Below are positions 18,977 through 30,997 of a stretch of DNA of 64,000 nucleotides, piece by piece. Source of the DNA: Saccharothrix syringae (lineage in GTDB: Bacteria > Actinomycetota > Actinomycetes > Mycobacteriales > Pseudonocardiaceae); NCBI RefSeq assembly GCF_009498035.1, contig NZ_CP034550.1, positions 9,610,001 to 9,674,000 on the forward strand, given 5' to 3'. The position numbers were made by a program, and so were the translations under genes. Position 1 is the stretch's first letter. Each line of letters begins with the position of its first letter. The notes below the pieces were generated by a model. It worked only from the letters and a program-made list of their open reading frames with translations, made no database searches and was not told the origin of the DNA.

Positions 18977-19630
18977 GTGTCCTTCCTGATCCGGGTCCAG
19001 CTCCCGGACCACCCCGGCACCCTGGGTGCCGTCGCCTCCGCGCTCGGCGAGATCGGGGCCGACATACTCAGCGTGGACGTGGTGGAGCGCGGCGCGGGCG
19101 TGGCCGTCGACGACCTGGTGGTGGAGCTGCCGTCCGGCCGGCTGCCGGACGTGCTGATCACGGCGGCGGAGTCCATCGAGGGCGTCGAGGTGGACGCGGT
19201 GCGGCCGTACGCGGGGGTGCTCGACACCCACCGCGAGCTGGAGCTGGTCGAGGAGGTCGCGGAGGAGCCCGCGCACGGGCTGGCGGTGTTCACCGAGGGC
19301 GTGCCGAAGATCATCCGGGCCGGGTGGGCCGTGGTGGTGTCGTGGGACGGGGCGCTGGTGCACCGGCTGACCGCGTCGTCGGCGGCGCCGGAGACCAGGC
19401 TGCCGTCGCCGCCGTGGCTGCCGCTGGCGCGGGCGACCGTGCTCGACGGCGACGACGAGTGGGTGCCGGAGACCTGGCGCGAGCTGGGGACGGAGCTGGC
19501 CGCCACGCCGCTGGGCAAGCCGGACCGGGTGCTGCTGGTGGGGCGGCCCGGCGGGCCGATGTTCCGGGCGGCCGAGGTGGCGCGGTTGGCGCACCTGGCG
19601 GGGATCGTGGCCGTGGTGCTGCCGGACTAG
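18977..19630 (+). CDS. ACT-domain amino-acid-binding protein
   Basis: A 217-residue protein. Residues 1-70 are an ACT domain (VSFLIRVQLPDHPGTLGAVA, ALGEIGADILSVDVVERGAG). The C-terminal ~130 residues are less clear but include VPKIIRAGWAVVVSWDG, LPLARATVLDGDDEWVP and a late LVGRPGGPMFRAAEVARLAH block. The same protein lies divergent from gatC in M. tuberculosis (Rv3013). It probably senses an amino acid; no catalytic domain is evident. Start GTG 18977 is chosen for the perfect GGAGG ten bases upstream; a longer frame to 18821 would overlap the promoter region. Confidence 0.85.
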   Translation: MSFLIRVQLPDHPGTLGAVASALGEIGADILSVDVVERGAGVAVDDLVVELPSGRLPDVLITAAESIEGVEVDAVRPYAGVLDTHRELELVEEVAEEPAHGLAVFTEGVPKIIRAGWAVVVSWDGALVHRLTASSAAPETRLPSPPWLPLARATVLDGDDEWVPETWRELGTELAATPLGKPDRVLLVGRPGGPMFRAAEVARLAHLAGIVAVVLPD

Positions 19631-19691
19631 GTCCGGCGGGTCGCCGGTCCCGCTCACCGGGGAACGGCCCCGGTGGGTGGGGCAGACCGCG

Positions 19692-20330
19692 TCAGTCCTT
19701 GCGCCCGGTCACCGCGACGGTCACGCCCAGGCCGATCATCGCCACCCCGCCGGTGCCGCCGACCAGGGCCAGCCGGCGCGGTGAGCGGGCGAACCAGTCC
19801 CGCGCGGTGGCCGCGACCAGGCCCCAGGTGCTGTCGCACAGCACCGCGATGACGTTGAACACCAGCCCCAGCAGCAGCATCTGCACCACCACGTGCCCCT
19901 GCGCCCGGTCGACGAACTGGGGCAGCACGGCGGCGAAGAACACGATGGTCTTGGGGTTGGCCACCCCGACCGCGAACCCCTCCCACAGCGTGCGCAGGCC
20001 GCCGCGCGCCGGGTCGGCGCCGTCGAACGCGGCCCGCAGCGAACCGCGCTCGCGCAGCGCCTTGATGCCCAGGTGGACCAGGTAGGCGGCGCCGACCAGC
20101 TTCAACGCGGTGAACACGACCGCCGAGCGCTCCACCACCGACCCGACGCCCAGCGCCACGGCCACCACGAGGGCGTAGGCGCCGAGGGTGTTGCCCAGGA
20201 CGGTGATCAGCGCGGTGCGGCGGCCCTGCGCCAGTGCCCGACCGACCACGAACAGCACGCTGGGGCCGGGGATCACGATCAGCAGCAGCGACATGGCCGC
20301 GAACGCGAGCAGTCGGTCGGTGGTCACCAT
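19692..20330 (-). CDS. LysE/RhtB family amino-acid exporter
   Basis: A 212-residue membrane protein with about six helices. The family signature IPGPSVLFVVGRALAQGRR lies in the first loop (residues 20-38), followed by NTLGAYALVVAVALGVG, and FAVGVANPKTIVFFAAVLPQ in the centre. Members export amino acids or related small molecules such as homoserine lactone; the substrate cannot be assigned. Start ATG 20330. The gene is convergent with the ACT gene and followed by a tail of tandem repeats upstream of its start. Confidence 0.9.
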   Translation of the reverse strand: MVTTDRLLAFAAMSLLLIVIPGPSVLFVVGRALAQGRRTALITVLGNTLGAYALVVAVALGVGSVVERSAVVFTALKLVGAAYLVHLGIKALRERGSLRAAFDGADPARGGLRTLWEGFAVGVANPKTIVFFAAVLPQFVDRAQGHVVVQMLLLGLVFNVIAVLCDSTWGLVAATARDWFARSPRRLALVGGTGGVAMIGLGVTVAVTGRKD

Positions 20331-20392
20331 GACGGGCAGGGTAGACCGGGGTGCGCCGGGGGTCGCGGGGTTTTAGCGCCCGGCTCGGGTCA

Positions 20393-20480
20393 CGCGGTCG
20401 CGCGGTCGTGCGGTCGTGCGGTCGTGCGGTCGCGCGGTCGTGCGGTCGTGCGGTCGCGCGGTCGTGCGGTCGTGCGGTCG
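20393..20480. repeat. 8-bp tandem repeat, 11 units of YGCGGTCG
   Basis: Eleven head-to-tail copies of CGCGGTCG or TGCGGTCG with no indels. The first-base pattern is C C T T T C T T C T T, so the C/T variants are themselves arranged in a higher-order T-T-C pattern. It lies between the divergently placed LysE start and the BKACE stop. Translated frames give Arg/Gly/Val/Ala low complexity and have no coding support. Confidence 0.88.
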
Positions 20481-20584
20481 GGTCGGGCCGGGTCACGCAG
20501 TTGCGCGGTCGCGCCGGGCCCGGCCACGCGTTCGCGCGGTGTGGCGCCGGGTTCGGGCCGCCGGCCGCGCGGTCGCGGAGCCCT

Positions 20585-21295
20585 TCACCGCCGGGCCTGC
20601 GCCACCAGCCGGGCGTTGTCGACGGCGGGCGCGCCGTCGCGGTCGAGCAGGGTGTCCTCCAGGCCGATGCGGGTGTCGAGCCCCAGCGCGAGCGCGTGGT
20701 CGAGCACCGGCCACGCGCTGTCGTCCTCGCCGTGCAGCAGGATCGGCGCGCCCAGGCCCGCCAGCAGCTCCAGCAGCCGGTCGGCGTGCGCCGTCCCCTC
20801 ACCCGGCTGGACCTCGGCCAGCACGCGGACCGTGCCGTCGGGCAGGCCGTGGTCGAGCAGGGCGCGGGCGGCGCGCTCGTGGAACACGCCCAGCTCCACG
20901 CCGACACCCGCGTCGCGCAGGGCGGCGGCGGTGGCGAGCCAGCCGTCCTCGTGGACGTTCACCGACGCGAAGTCGGGGCGGCCCGCCGCCAGGCCCGACC
21001 AGCCGCGCACCAGCTCCGCCCGCCGCACCGGGTCGGGCACGACCCACGCGCCCGTGGTCACGCCGATCTCCGCCCGCGGCACGGCGGCGCGCACCACCGA
21101 CACCGAGGTCGCCACCTCGGGGCCCGCCAGCACCTCCCGTCCCAGCACGTCGCGCGGGTGCAGGTGGAACGAGGACACGCCCAGCTCGGCGCAGTCGGCG
21201 GCGGCCGCGGCCAGCTGGTCGGGGGTGGTCGGCAGGTTCGGGTGGCTGCCCGGGGTGCGGGCGCCGTTCAGACACGCCTGGAGCACGGGACCCAC
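20585..21295 (-). CDS. Beta-keto acid cleavage enzyme (BKACE/DUF849)
   Basis: A 236-residue member of the BKACE family, zinc-dependent enzymes that transfer or cleave beta-keto acids with acetyl-CoA (for example 3-keto-5-aminohexanoate cleavage in lysine fermentation). The N-terminal block VLQACLNGARTPGSHPNLPT is typical. The zinc ligands are probably in SSFHLHPRD, with FASVNVHEDGW and LLHGEDDSAWPVL further on. It is shorter than the usual ~270-310 residues, mainly in the C-terminal half, so the substrate pocket may differ. Start GTG 21295, divergent from the SWIM gene with 26 bp between starts. Confidence 0.82.
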   Translation of the reverse strand: MGPVLQACLNGARTPGSHPNLPTTPDQLAAAAADCAELGVSSFHLHPRDVLGREVLAGPEVATSVSVVRAAVPRAEIGVTTGAWVVPDPVRRAELVRGWSGLAAGRPDFASVNVHEDGWLATAAALRDAGVGVELGVFHERAARALLDHGLPDGTVRVLAEVQPGEGTAHADRLLELLAGLGAPILLHGEDDSAWPVLDHALALGLDTRIGLEDTLLDRDGAPAVDNARLVAQARR

Positions 21296-21321
21296 CGAAC
21301 CACACGGTGTTGGATACCGCC

Positions 21322-21732
21322 ATGCAGACGCTCACCCCGGCCCTGCTCCGACACCACGCGGGCGCCAAGTCGTACTGGCGGGGCCTGACCTACCGGGACG
21401 CCGTCGTGGAGCTGGCCGTCCTCTCCCGGCACGTCGACGGGGTCGTGGAGGGCAGGGAACCGTACCGGGTGTCGCTGGCGTGGCGGGACGACCGCCTGAC
21501 GGGCACCTGCTCCTGCCCCTACGGGTCGCAGGGCTTCTTCTGCAAGCACTGCGTGGCGGTCGGCCTGGTGCTGCTCGACCGCGGCCTGACCGTGCCGCCG
21601 CCCGACGCCGAGGACGCGGAGCTGCGCGACCGGTTGGCGTCGCTGGACCACTCGACGCTGGTGGAGCTGCTGTACGAGCGGGCGGCCCGGGACGTGGCGC
21701 TGCGCGAGGAGGTCATGCGAGTTCGAGGCTGA
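21322..21732 (+). CDS. SWIM zinc-finger protein
   Basis: A 136-residue protein centred on a SWIM zinc finger: Cys63-x-Cys65 and Cys74-x-His76 in TGTCSCPYGSQGFFCKHC. SWIM domains bind zinc and mediate DNA or protein contacts. In actinobacteria, stand-alone SWIM proteins of this size are common and uncharacterised. The C-terminal part is an acidic helical segment (DAEDAELRDRLASLDHSTLV). Start ATG 21322. Its last 20 bp overlap the 3' end of the convergent GNAT gene. Confidence 0.86.
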   Translation: MQTLTPALLRHHAGAKSYWRGLTYRDAVVELAVLSRHVDGVVEGREPYRVSLAWRDDRLTGTCSCPYGSQGFFCKHCVAVGLVLLDRGLTVPPPDAEDAELRDRLASLDHSTLVELLYERAARDVALREEVMRVRG

Positions 21733-22219
21733 ACGCGTAGGCGACCACGTCCAGGCCCGGCACCGGGTGCCAGTCGCGCTCGGGCAACCGGCGGAACCCC
21801 ATCCGCAGGTAGAGGCGGTGGGCGGGGACCATGCGCTCGGAACTGCTCATCACCAGCCGCCGCGCGCCCAGCTCCCGGGCCCGCGCGATCGCCGCCCGCA
21901 CCAGGGCCTCGCCGACACCGCGCCCGCGCGCCGGCGGGTCCACCGCGAGCATCCGGAACTCGACCTCGCCAGGCCGGCTGACCTCGGCGTACGGCGTGCC
22001 GGGGCGGGCGATGGTGACCGTGCCGAGCACCGCGCCGTCCGCGTCCACGGCCACCAGCAGCTCCGCCTGCCGGGCCCGCGTGCCCGCGTCGGCCAGCACG
22101 TCGGCGTAACCGCCGGTGTGGCTCTCGACGTGCCGGTCGGCCCGGTAGGCGGCCACCGTGACGGCCCCGGCGGCCGCCCACTCGTCTTCCCGCGCGGACC
22201 TCACCACGACGTCGGCCAT
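21713..22219 (-). CDS. GNAT family N-acetyltransferase
   Basis: A 168-residue GNAT-fold acyltransferase. Motif A is the acetyl-CoA loop in LAVDPPARGRGVGEALVRAA; EFRMLAVDP and the late SSERMVPAHRLYLRMGFRRL complete the fold. The acceptor is unknown. The start ATG 22219 (MADVVVRSA) has GGAGGGG eight bases upstream; a frame extension to 22333 would run into the upstream promoter and is not supported. Convergent with the SWIM gene. Confidence 0.88.
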   Translation of the reverse strand: MADVVVRSAREDEWAAAGAVTVAAYRADRHVESHTGGYADVLADAGTRARQAELLVAVDADGAVLGTVTIARPGTPYAEVSRPGEVEFRMLAVDPPARGRGVGEALVRAAIARARELGARRLVMSSSERMVPAHRLYLRMGFRRLPERDWHPVPGLDVVAYAFSLELA

Positions 22220-22358
22220 CTGGTTCCCCTCCACATCGTTGGGCAGGCCCCCGATTGTCATCTTGTCGTCGAGACCGCGGCGGCTGGAAGGGGGCGAGCA
22301 GGCGGTGGGTGCCGAACCGGTGCGCGTCCGCACTTCTGCGGATCGCCATGATGGGGGG

Positions 22359-22781
22359 ATGAAGTTGACCGGAGCGATCGAGCTGCCCGACGGCGCGGTG
22401 GTGCGCGGTCGGGGTCTGAGGTACCCCGCGCCCGAGGGGACGCCCGACTACGGGCTCTACCTGGGGTCGGAGCGGATGCGGCGCGCCCACTCGTTCGCCT
22501 GGCCGCACGAGTGGGTCGAGTGGCCGGACTTCCGGCTGCCGCGCGACTCGGAGCGGGCCGTGGAGATGATCCGCGATTTGCACGCGCGGGCCTCGGCGGG
22601 GGAACGGGTCGAGGTGGCGTGCGGGGGCGGGATCGGGCGCACCGGCACGGTGGTGGCCTGCCTGGCGGTGCTGGCGGGGGTGCCGTCGACGGAGGCGGTG
22701 GCCTGGACGCGAGCCCACTACCACCGGCGGGCCGTGGAAACGCCCTGGCAGAAGAAGTGGGTGGTGCGGTTTCCGGGGTGA
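22359..22781 (+). CDS. Protein-tyrosine phosphatase-like protein
   Basis: A 140-residue protein with the P-loop of cysteine phosphatases, VACGGGIGRTGTVVACLAVL (Cys88, Arg94). A possible general acid lies in the upstream EWPDFRLPRDSE segment. Short, single-domain dual-specificity-like phosphatases of this kind are widespread in actinobacteria; the substrate is not known. The end (VETPWQKKWVVRFPG) is a conserved family tail. Start ATG 22359 follows a GGGGGG stretch. It is divergent from the GNAT gene. Confidence 0.86.
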   Translation: MKLTGAIELPDGAVVRGRGLRYPAPEGTPDYGLYLGSERMRRAHSFAWPHEWVEWPDFRLPRDSERAVEMIRDLHARASAGERVEVACGGGIGRTGTVVACLAVLAGVPSTEAVAWTRAHYHRRAVETPWQKKWVVRFPG

Positions 22782-23613
22782 TCCGGTCGGTCCCGTGGCG
22801 CGGAGGTCTTTGCGGGCGCGGGAATTCTTGCGAGCGCGGGGGTCCTTGCGAGTGCGGGGCCCTTGCGAGCGCGAGGTTTCTTGCGGGTGCTGGGATCCGT
22901 GCGAGCGCGGGGGTCCATGCGCGGGACCGGCTCCGGACGAAAAGGGCACCAAGATCGCGGTGTTCGCGCGGGGCCGAAGTGGCGCGAAGCCGAAGTGGCG
23001 CACAGGGCCGAGCCGAGGCGAGGGCTCAGCGCCGGACGGACAGGTGGCCCGGGACCAAGACCGGGCGCTGGGCTGGGTATTCGCCACCAGCTTGGCATTC
23101 GGCGCCGGGCTGGGGTCGGCACCAGTCCGGCGTCCCGTGCCAGGCCGGCGTCCGGTGGCGGGGCTGGCGTCGGGTGGCGGGTTGGCTGGGGTCCGCGCCA
23201 GGCTGGCATCCGCGCCGGGCTGGGGTCCAGCGCGGGCCGGAACCAGCGCCGAGCCAGGGTCCAGCATGGGGCCGGGGCTCGGCATGGGGCCGGGGCCCGG
23301 CGTGGGATTGGCCTCCAGCGCTGAGGCGGGGGCTGGTACCGGGCTCGTGTCCAGCGCGGCGTTGGCTGCCGGCACCGGGCCGGCGGGGCCGGCCGTCCCG
23401 TCGTGGCGCGTCCCGTCGTGGCGCGGTCCGGGGCGGCGCCGGGTGGCCGGGGTGGCTGGTGCCCGGCGGCGTGGGGTGGGTGGTGGTGTGGGCGGGTGGG
23501 CCTCCTGACTGCGTGGCGGGGGTTGGTTGCGACCTCCTTTTTCAACCGAGTGCGCAGGGGGTCGTTTTCGTACACATTCGGCCGATGATCACCCGATCCA
23601 GTGACGGGACGGG
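22782..23613. repeat. Degenerate-repeat non-coding region between phosphatase and ligA
   Basis: About 830 bp with no credible gene. Positions 22805-22930 hold some seven imperfect ~18-20-bp units of the type CTTGCGAGCGCGGGGGTC. Positions 23040-23400 hold a different degenerate family built from GCCGGGCTGGGGTCC and GGCATGGGGCC. Long open frames run through both strands, but they translate as Ala/Gly/Pro/Arg low complexity with no ribosome sites. I see no terminator with a U-tract. Confidence 0.65.
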
Positions 23614-25839
<2,226 letters not shown>

Positions 25840-25861
25840 CTAGTCAGGGGGTCCGACATTT

Positions 25862-26518
25862 TCATGACCGATCCTCACCCATGCCCCGAACCAGGTCGCG
25901 GAACTCCAGCAGGCCGATCGCGCCGACCGGTTCGAGGACGGCGGTCTCCACCCGACCGAGTCGTTCGCCCGCCAGGCGCTCACCGAGCGTGACGTCCAGG
26001 GGCAGGAACGTCATGCGCCGGCGGGCGTCGTCATCCAGCTCGGTGAAACCGGGGTGCCAGACCGCGACGTCGACCAGGCCGTCGGAGACCTGGGCGACCA
26101 CGCGCACGTCGGCCAGCCGCAGCCGCCGGGGGCCGAGGTTGATGGTGACCAGCGTCGGGTCCGGCACGGGCGGCACCGAGTCGTGGTACTCCCAGATGAC
26201 GTCCTCGGCGGGCGCGGCGGCGATCCACGCGTCGGTCCACGGCCGCAGCCGCGGGTCCTCCTGGCCGGTGACGACCAGCGCGTAGATGGCGCGGTGGCCG
26301 CGTTCGAGGGTGAACCTGAGGTCGGGGTGCAGGCCGGCGACCAGCTCGCCGACCCGCTCCTCGACCCGGTCGGGTTCGGCGTCGCCGAGCGCGGCGCTCA
26401 CCGACGGCAGCAGCTCCGCCCACGCGGCCCAGAACGCGGCCGCGGCCTCGTCCGGGTTGGGCAGGTGGACGGGCGCGGGGTCGGGCTCGCGGCGACGGTG
26501 GCGGCGGAACCAGCTCAT
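25862..26518 (-). CDS. Conserved hypothetical protein
   Basis: 218 residues, soluble, with no signal peptide. It begins MSWFRRHRRREPDPAP, a basic head, then an acidic body with FWAAWAELLPSVSAALGDAE, LRFTLERGHRAIYALVVTGQ and ITINLGPRRLRLADVRVV-like segments. I do not recognise a domain. The pattern (Trp-rich helix, then alternating beta strands) suggests a small alpha/beta protein. It follows the sdhB gene by only 12 bp on the same strand, so it is probably read with sdhCAB and lies upstream of ligA. Start ATG 26518. Confidence 0.72.
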   Translation of the reverse strand: MSWFRRHRRREPDPAPVHLPNPDEAAAAFWAAWAELLPSVSAALGDAEPDRVEERVGELVAGLHPDLRFTLERGHRAIYALVVTGQEDPRLRPWTDAWIAAAPAEDVIWEYHDSVPPVPDPTLVTINLGPRRLRLADVRVVAQVSDGLVDVAVWHPGFTELDDDARRRMTFLPLDVTLGERLAGERLGRVETAVLEPVGAIGLLEFRDLVRGMGEDRS

Positions 26519-26530
26519 GGCCCCATTGAA

Positions 26531-27273
26531 CTACGACGTCCGGCGCCCGGTGTGCGCTCGCAGCAGATCGGCGTTGAGGCGGGCGATGGTGGTCAGCGGG
26601 ATGCCCTTGGGGCACGCCACCGCGCACTCGCCGGTGTTGGTGCAGCCGCCGAACCCGGCGGCGTCGTGCTCGGCCACCATGTCCCGCGCCCGCGACCACC
26701 GCTCGGGCTGTCCCTGCGGCAGGACGCCCAGGTGGGTGGTCTTGGCCGCAGTGAACAGCATCGCCGACCCGTTCGGGCACGCGGCCACGCACGCGCCGCA
26801 GCCGATGCACGCCGCCGCCTCGAACGCGGTGTCCGCGGCGGGTTTGGGCACCGGCACGGCGTGGGCGTCGGGCGCGCTGCCGGTGGGCACGCCGACGTAG
26901 CCGCCCGCGGCGATGACGCGGTCCAGCGCCGACCGGTCCACCACCAGGTCCCGCACCACCGGGAACGGCCCGGCGCGCCACGGTTCGACGGTCACCACGT
27001 CGCCGTCGGCGAAGTGGCGCAGGTGCAGCTGGCAGGCGGTGGTGGCGCGCTGGGGGCCGTGCGCGTGGCCGTTGATGACCACGCCGCACGCGCCGCAGAT
27101 GCCCTCGCGGCAGTCGTGGTCGAACGCCACCGGCTCGTCGCCCGAGGTGATCAGCCGCTCGTTGAGCACGTCCAGCGCCTCCAGGAACGACATGTCCGGC
27201 GACAGGCCGTCCAGGGGGTAGTCGACCAGGCGCCCGGTGGGGCCGTTCTGCCGCCAGATCCGCAGGGTCAGCT

Positions 27274-27277
<4 letters not shown>
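26531..27277 (-). CDS. sdhB: Succinate dehydrogenase/fumarate reductase iron-sulfur subunit
   Basis: The 248-residue electron-transfer subunit. The [2Fe-2S] cysteines are Cys56, Cys61 and Cys64 ([10 protein letters not shown]) with Cys82 in TTACQLHL. The C-terminal ferredoxin part carries [17 protein letters not shown] and [17 protein letters not shown] for the [4Fe-4S] and [3Fe-4S] clusters. Start GTG 27277 overlaps the sdhA stop (GTGA). It is the third gene of sdhC-sdhA-sdhB. The subunit pattern is the Bacteroides/Wolinella-like type with a single cytochrome b subunit. Confidence 0.95.
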
Positions 27278-29199
<1,922 letters not shown>

Positions 29200-29200
29200 G

Positions 29201-29830
29201 TCAGCTCACCAACCCGGTGAAGACGGCGAAGGGGACGGACAGGAAGCCCGCGCAGACGACCACGGCCAGGGTCAGGCCGATCGCGCGCGAGGTGGTGACG
29301 CCGAGGCTGCGCGTGGCGCTCCACGCGCCGTGGCGGATGTGGAAGCCCAGGGCGACGACCGCGGCGGTGTAGGCCAGCACCACGTACCAGTGCCGGAAGT
29401 CCGCCACCACGTTCGCGTGAATCTCGCCGGGCACGCCGTGCGGGTTGAGCCACCCGGCCGTCAGGTCGAGCAGGTGGTAGACCACGAACAGGGCGATGAC
29501 GACGCCGCCCCAGCGCATGGTGCGGGCCGCGTAGCCGCCCTGGACGGGGCGCCGGTGGGCGTAACGGCCGCGGGCCCGGCGGGCGCGCACGGTCAGCTGG
29601 TGGGCGGCGGTGAAGTGCAGGGCGACGGCGGCCAGCAGCGCGACGCGCACCGGCCACACGGCGCCGACCTCGCGCAGCCACCGGCCGTAGCCGTCGAGCG
29701 CCGCCGCGCCCGAGAAGAAGGTGAGGTTGCCGAGCATGTGCGCGACGACGTACAGCAGCAGCACGGCGCCGGTGACCGCCATGACGGCCTTTTTGCCGAT
29801 CGTGGTGCGGTAGAGCCCGATCGTGTCCAC
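29201..29830 (-). CDS. sdhC: Succinate dehydrogenase cytochrome b subunit
   Basis: A 209-residue membrane anchor with five helices. Candidate haem ligands are His31 in [10 protein letters not shown], the His residues in [27 protein letters not shown], and [21 protein letters not shown]. This suits a di-haem b558-type anchor that reduces menaquinone. Start GTG 29830, first gene of the sdhCAB operon. It is divergent from a LysR-type gene with a 73-bp shared promoter region, which makes that regulator the likely controller of sdh. Confidence 0.9.
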   Translation of the reverse strand: MDTIGLYRTTIGKKAVMAVTGAVLLLYVVAHMLGNLTFFSGAAALDGYGRWLREVGAVWPVRVALLAAVALHFTAAHQLTVRARRARGRYAHRRPVQGGYAARTMRWGGVVIALFVVYHLLDLTAGWLNPHGVPGEIHANVVADFRHWYVVLAYTAAVVALGFHIRHGAWSATRSLGVTTSRAIGLTLAVVVCAGFLSVPFAVFTGLVS

Positions 29831-29890
29831 GGTTCAAGACGCTAGGAACCCCGGCGACGAGTCGTCCAATACATCGTGGGCTGGCTGAGG

Positions 29891-29905
29891 ATAGCCTGGG
29901 GCTAT
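29891..29905. promoter_or_regulatory. LysR-type operator (T-N11-A) over the lysR start
   Basis: ATAGCC-TGG-GGCTAT, a 6-3-6 perfect palindrome that satisfies the T-N11-A rule of LysR regulators (T at 29892, A at 29904). It overlaps the first bases of the LysR start codon, and lies 60 bp from the sdhC start. Binding here would repress the lysR gene itself. Confidence 0.7.
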
Positions 29906-30806
29906 GACGCTCCAACAGCTCGCGTATTTCCTGGCGGTGGCCAGGACGCGGCACTTCACCAGGGCCGCGGCGGAGGTGCGTGTGGCGCAGCCCTCACTGT
30001 CCAAGCAGATCCACGCCCTGGAGAAGGAGCTGGGCGCGGAGCTGTTCAGCCGGGCGCGCGGGAACGTCGCGCTGACCCCCGCGGGCGAGGCGCTGCTGCC
30101 CGTGGCCCGGCGCATCCTGTCCGATGTGGACACCGCGCGGCTGGAGGTGGCCGAGCTGGTGGGGCTGCGGCGCGGGCGGGTGCGGGTGGGTGCGACGCCG
30201 AGCCTGTGCGCCAGCCTGTTCGCGGACGTGATCAAGCGGTACCACGACACCTACCCGGGCATCCGGGTGTCGGTGACCGAGGGCGGGTCGCGGGACCTGG
30301 TGGCCGCGCTGGAGGCCGGTGACCTGGACCTGGCGCTGGTGATCGTGTCGCCCGCGGACGCCGACCGGGCGCTGACCGTGGTGCCGGTGCTGCGGGAGGA
30401 GCTGGTGGTGGCCTCGGCGGCGCCGCTGGGCGTGAACCGGATGCGGTTGACCGACCTGCGCGAGCACCCGCTGGTGATGTTCCGGTCCGGCTACGACCTG
30501 CGGGAGACCACGCTGGCCGCGTGCCGGGGCGCGGGGTTCGAGCCGTCGTTCGCGGTGGAGGGCGGCGAGATGGACGCCGTGCTGCGGTTCGTGGAGGTCG
30601 GGCTGGGCGTGGCGATCGTGCCGTCGACCGTGCTGGCCACCCGCTCCCTGCACGGCACCCCGCTGACGCCGACCACCAGCCGGACCATCGCCCTGGCCCA
30701 CCGCACCGACGTGGCACCCACCTCGGCCGGCCGCGCCTTCCGCACCGTCCTGCTCGACTTCCTGCGCACCGCCCCCCTGCCCACCGGCGTCCACCCCACC
30801 CCCTGA
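29904..30806 (+). CDS. LysR-family transcriptional regulator
   Basis: A 300-residue regulator. The N-terminal winged helix spans residues 1-60 (MTLQQLAYFLAVARTRHFTR, then VAQPSLSKQIHALEKELGAE). The C-terminal periplasmic-binding-like effector domain follows (GRVRVGATPSLCASLFADVI, GDLDLALVIVSPADADRALT, VEVGLGVAIVPSTVLA). It is transcribed divergently from sdhCAB and carries a self-overlapping operator, so it probably regulates both itself and succinate dehydrogenase. The effector is unknown. Start ATG 29904. Confidence 0.92.
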   Translation: MTLQQLAYFLAVARTRHFTRAAAEVRVAQPSLSKQIHALEKELGAELFSRARGNVALTPAGEALLPVARRILSDVDTARLEVAELVGLRRGRVRVGATPSLCASLFADVIKRYHDTYPGIRVSVTEGGSRDLVAALEAGDLDLALVIVSPADADRALTVVPVLREELVVASAAPLGVNRMRLTDLREHPLVMFRSGYDLRETTLAACRGAGFEPSFAVEGGEMDAVLRFVEVGLGVAIVPSTVLATRSLHGTPLTPTTSRTIALAHRTDVAPTSAGRAFRTVLLDFLRTAPLPTGVHPTP

Positions 30807-30997
30807 CCCCGCGCGAGTCATGCACTCAGCCCCGGCGTGTCATGCACTCAGGACCGGCGTGTCATGCGCTCAGGACCCCCGAGTTCGACATTCAGGACCA
30901 CTTCGGAGCGCTGAACGTCGAATTCGGGGGGCGCGAGCGCATGACACGCGAGGTCTGAACGCATGACACGCGCGGGTTGGGTGCATGACTCGCGCGG
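30807..30997. repeat. Inverted-repeat array B between convergent genes
   Basis: Three GCGAGTCATGCACTC/GCGTGTCATGCRCTC units on the left are mirrored by GCGCATGACACGCG, GAACGCATGACACGCG and GTGCATGACTCGCGCG units on the right. The centre is a second stem, CCCCCGAGTTCGACATTC against GAACGTCGAATTCGGGGG. The whole ~190 bp can fold as one long hairpin, and it fills the gap between the LysR stop and the MetE-like stop. The unit is the same as in array A. A bidirectional terminator role is inferred. Confidence 0.78.

Noticed and set aside
20351..21388. Plus frames reading through the 8-bp tandem repeat
   Set aside because: The product is a repetitive Arg-Ala-Val-Arg stretch with no initiation signal; it is antisense to the BKACE gene.
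22795..23508. A 237-codon plus frame in the repeat region
   Set aside because: Only degenerate repeat translations (Ala/Gly/Pro/Arg); no start signal or conserved motif.
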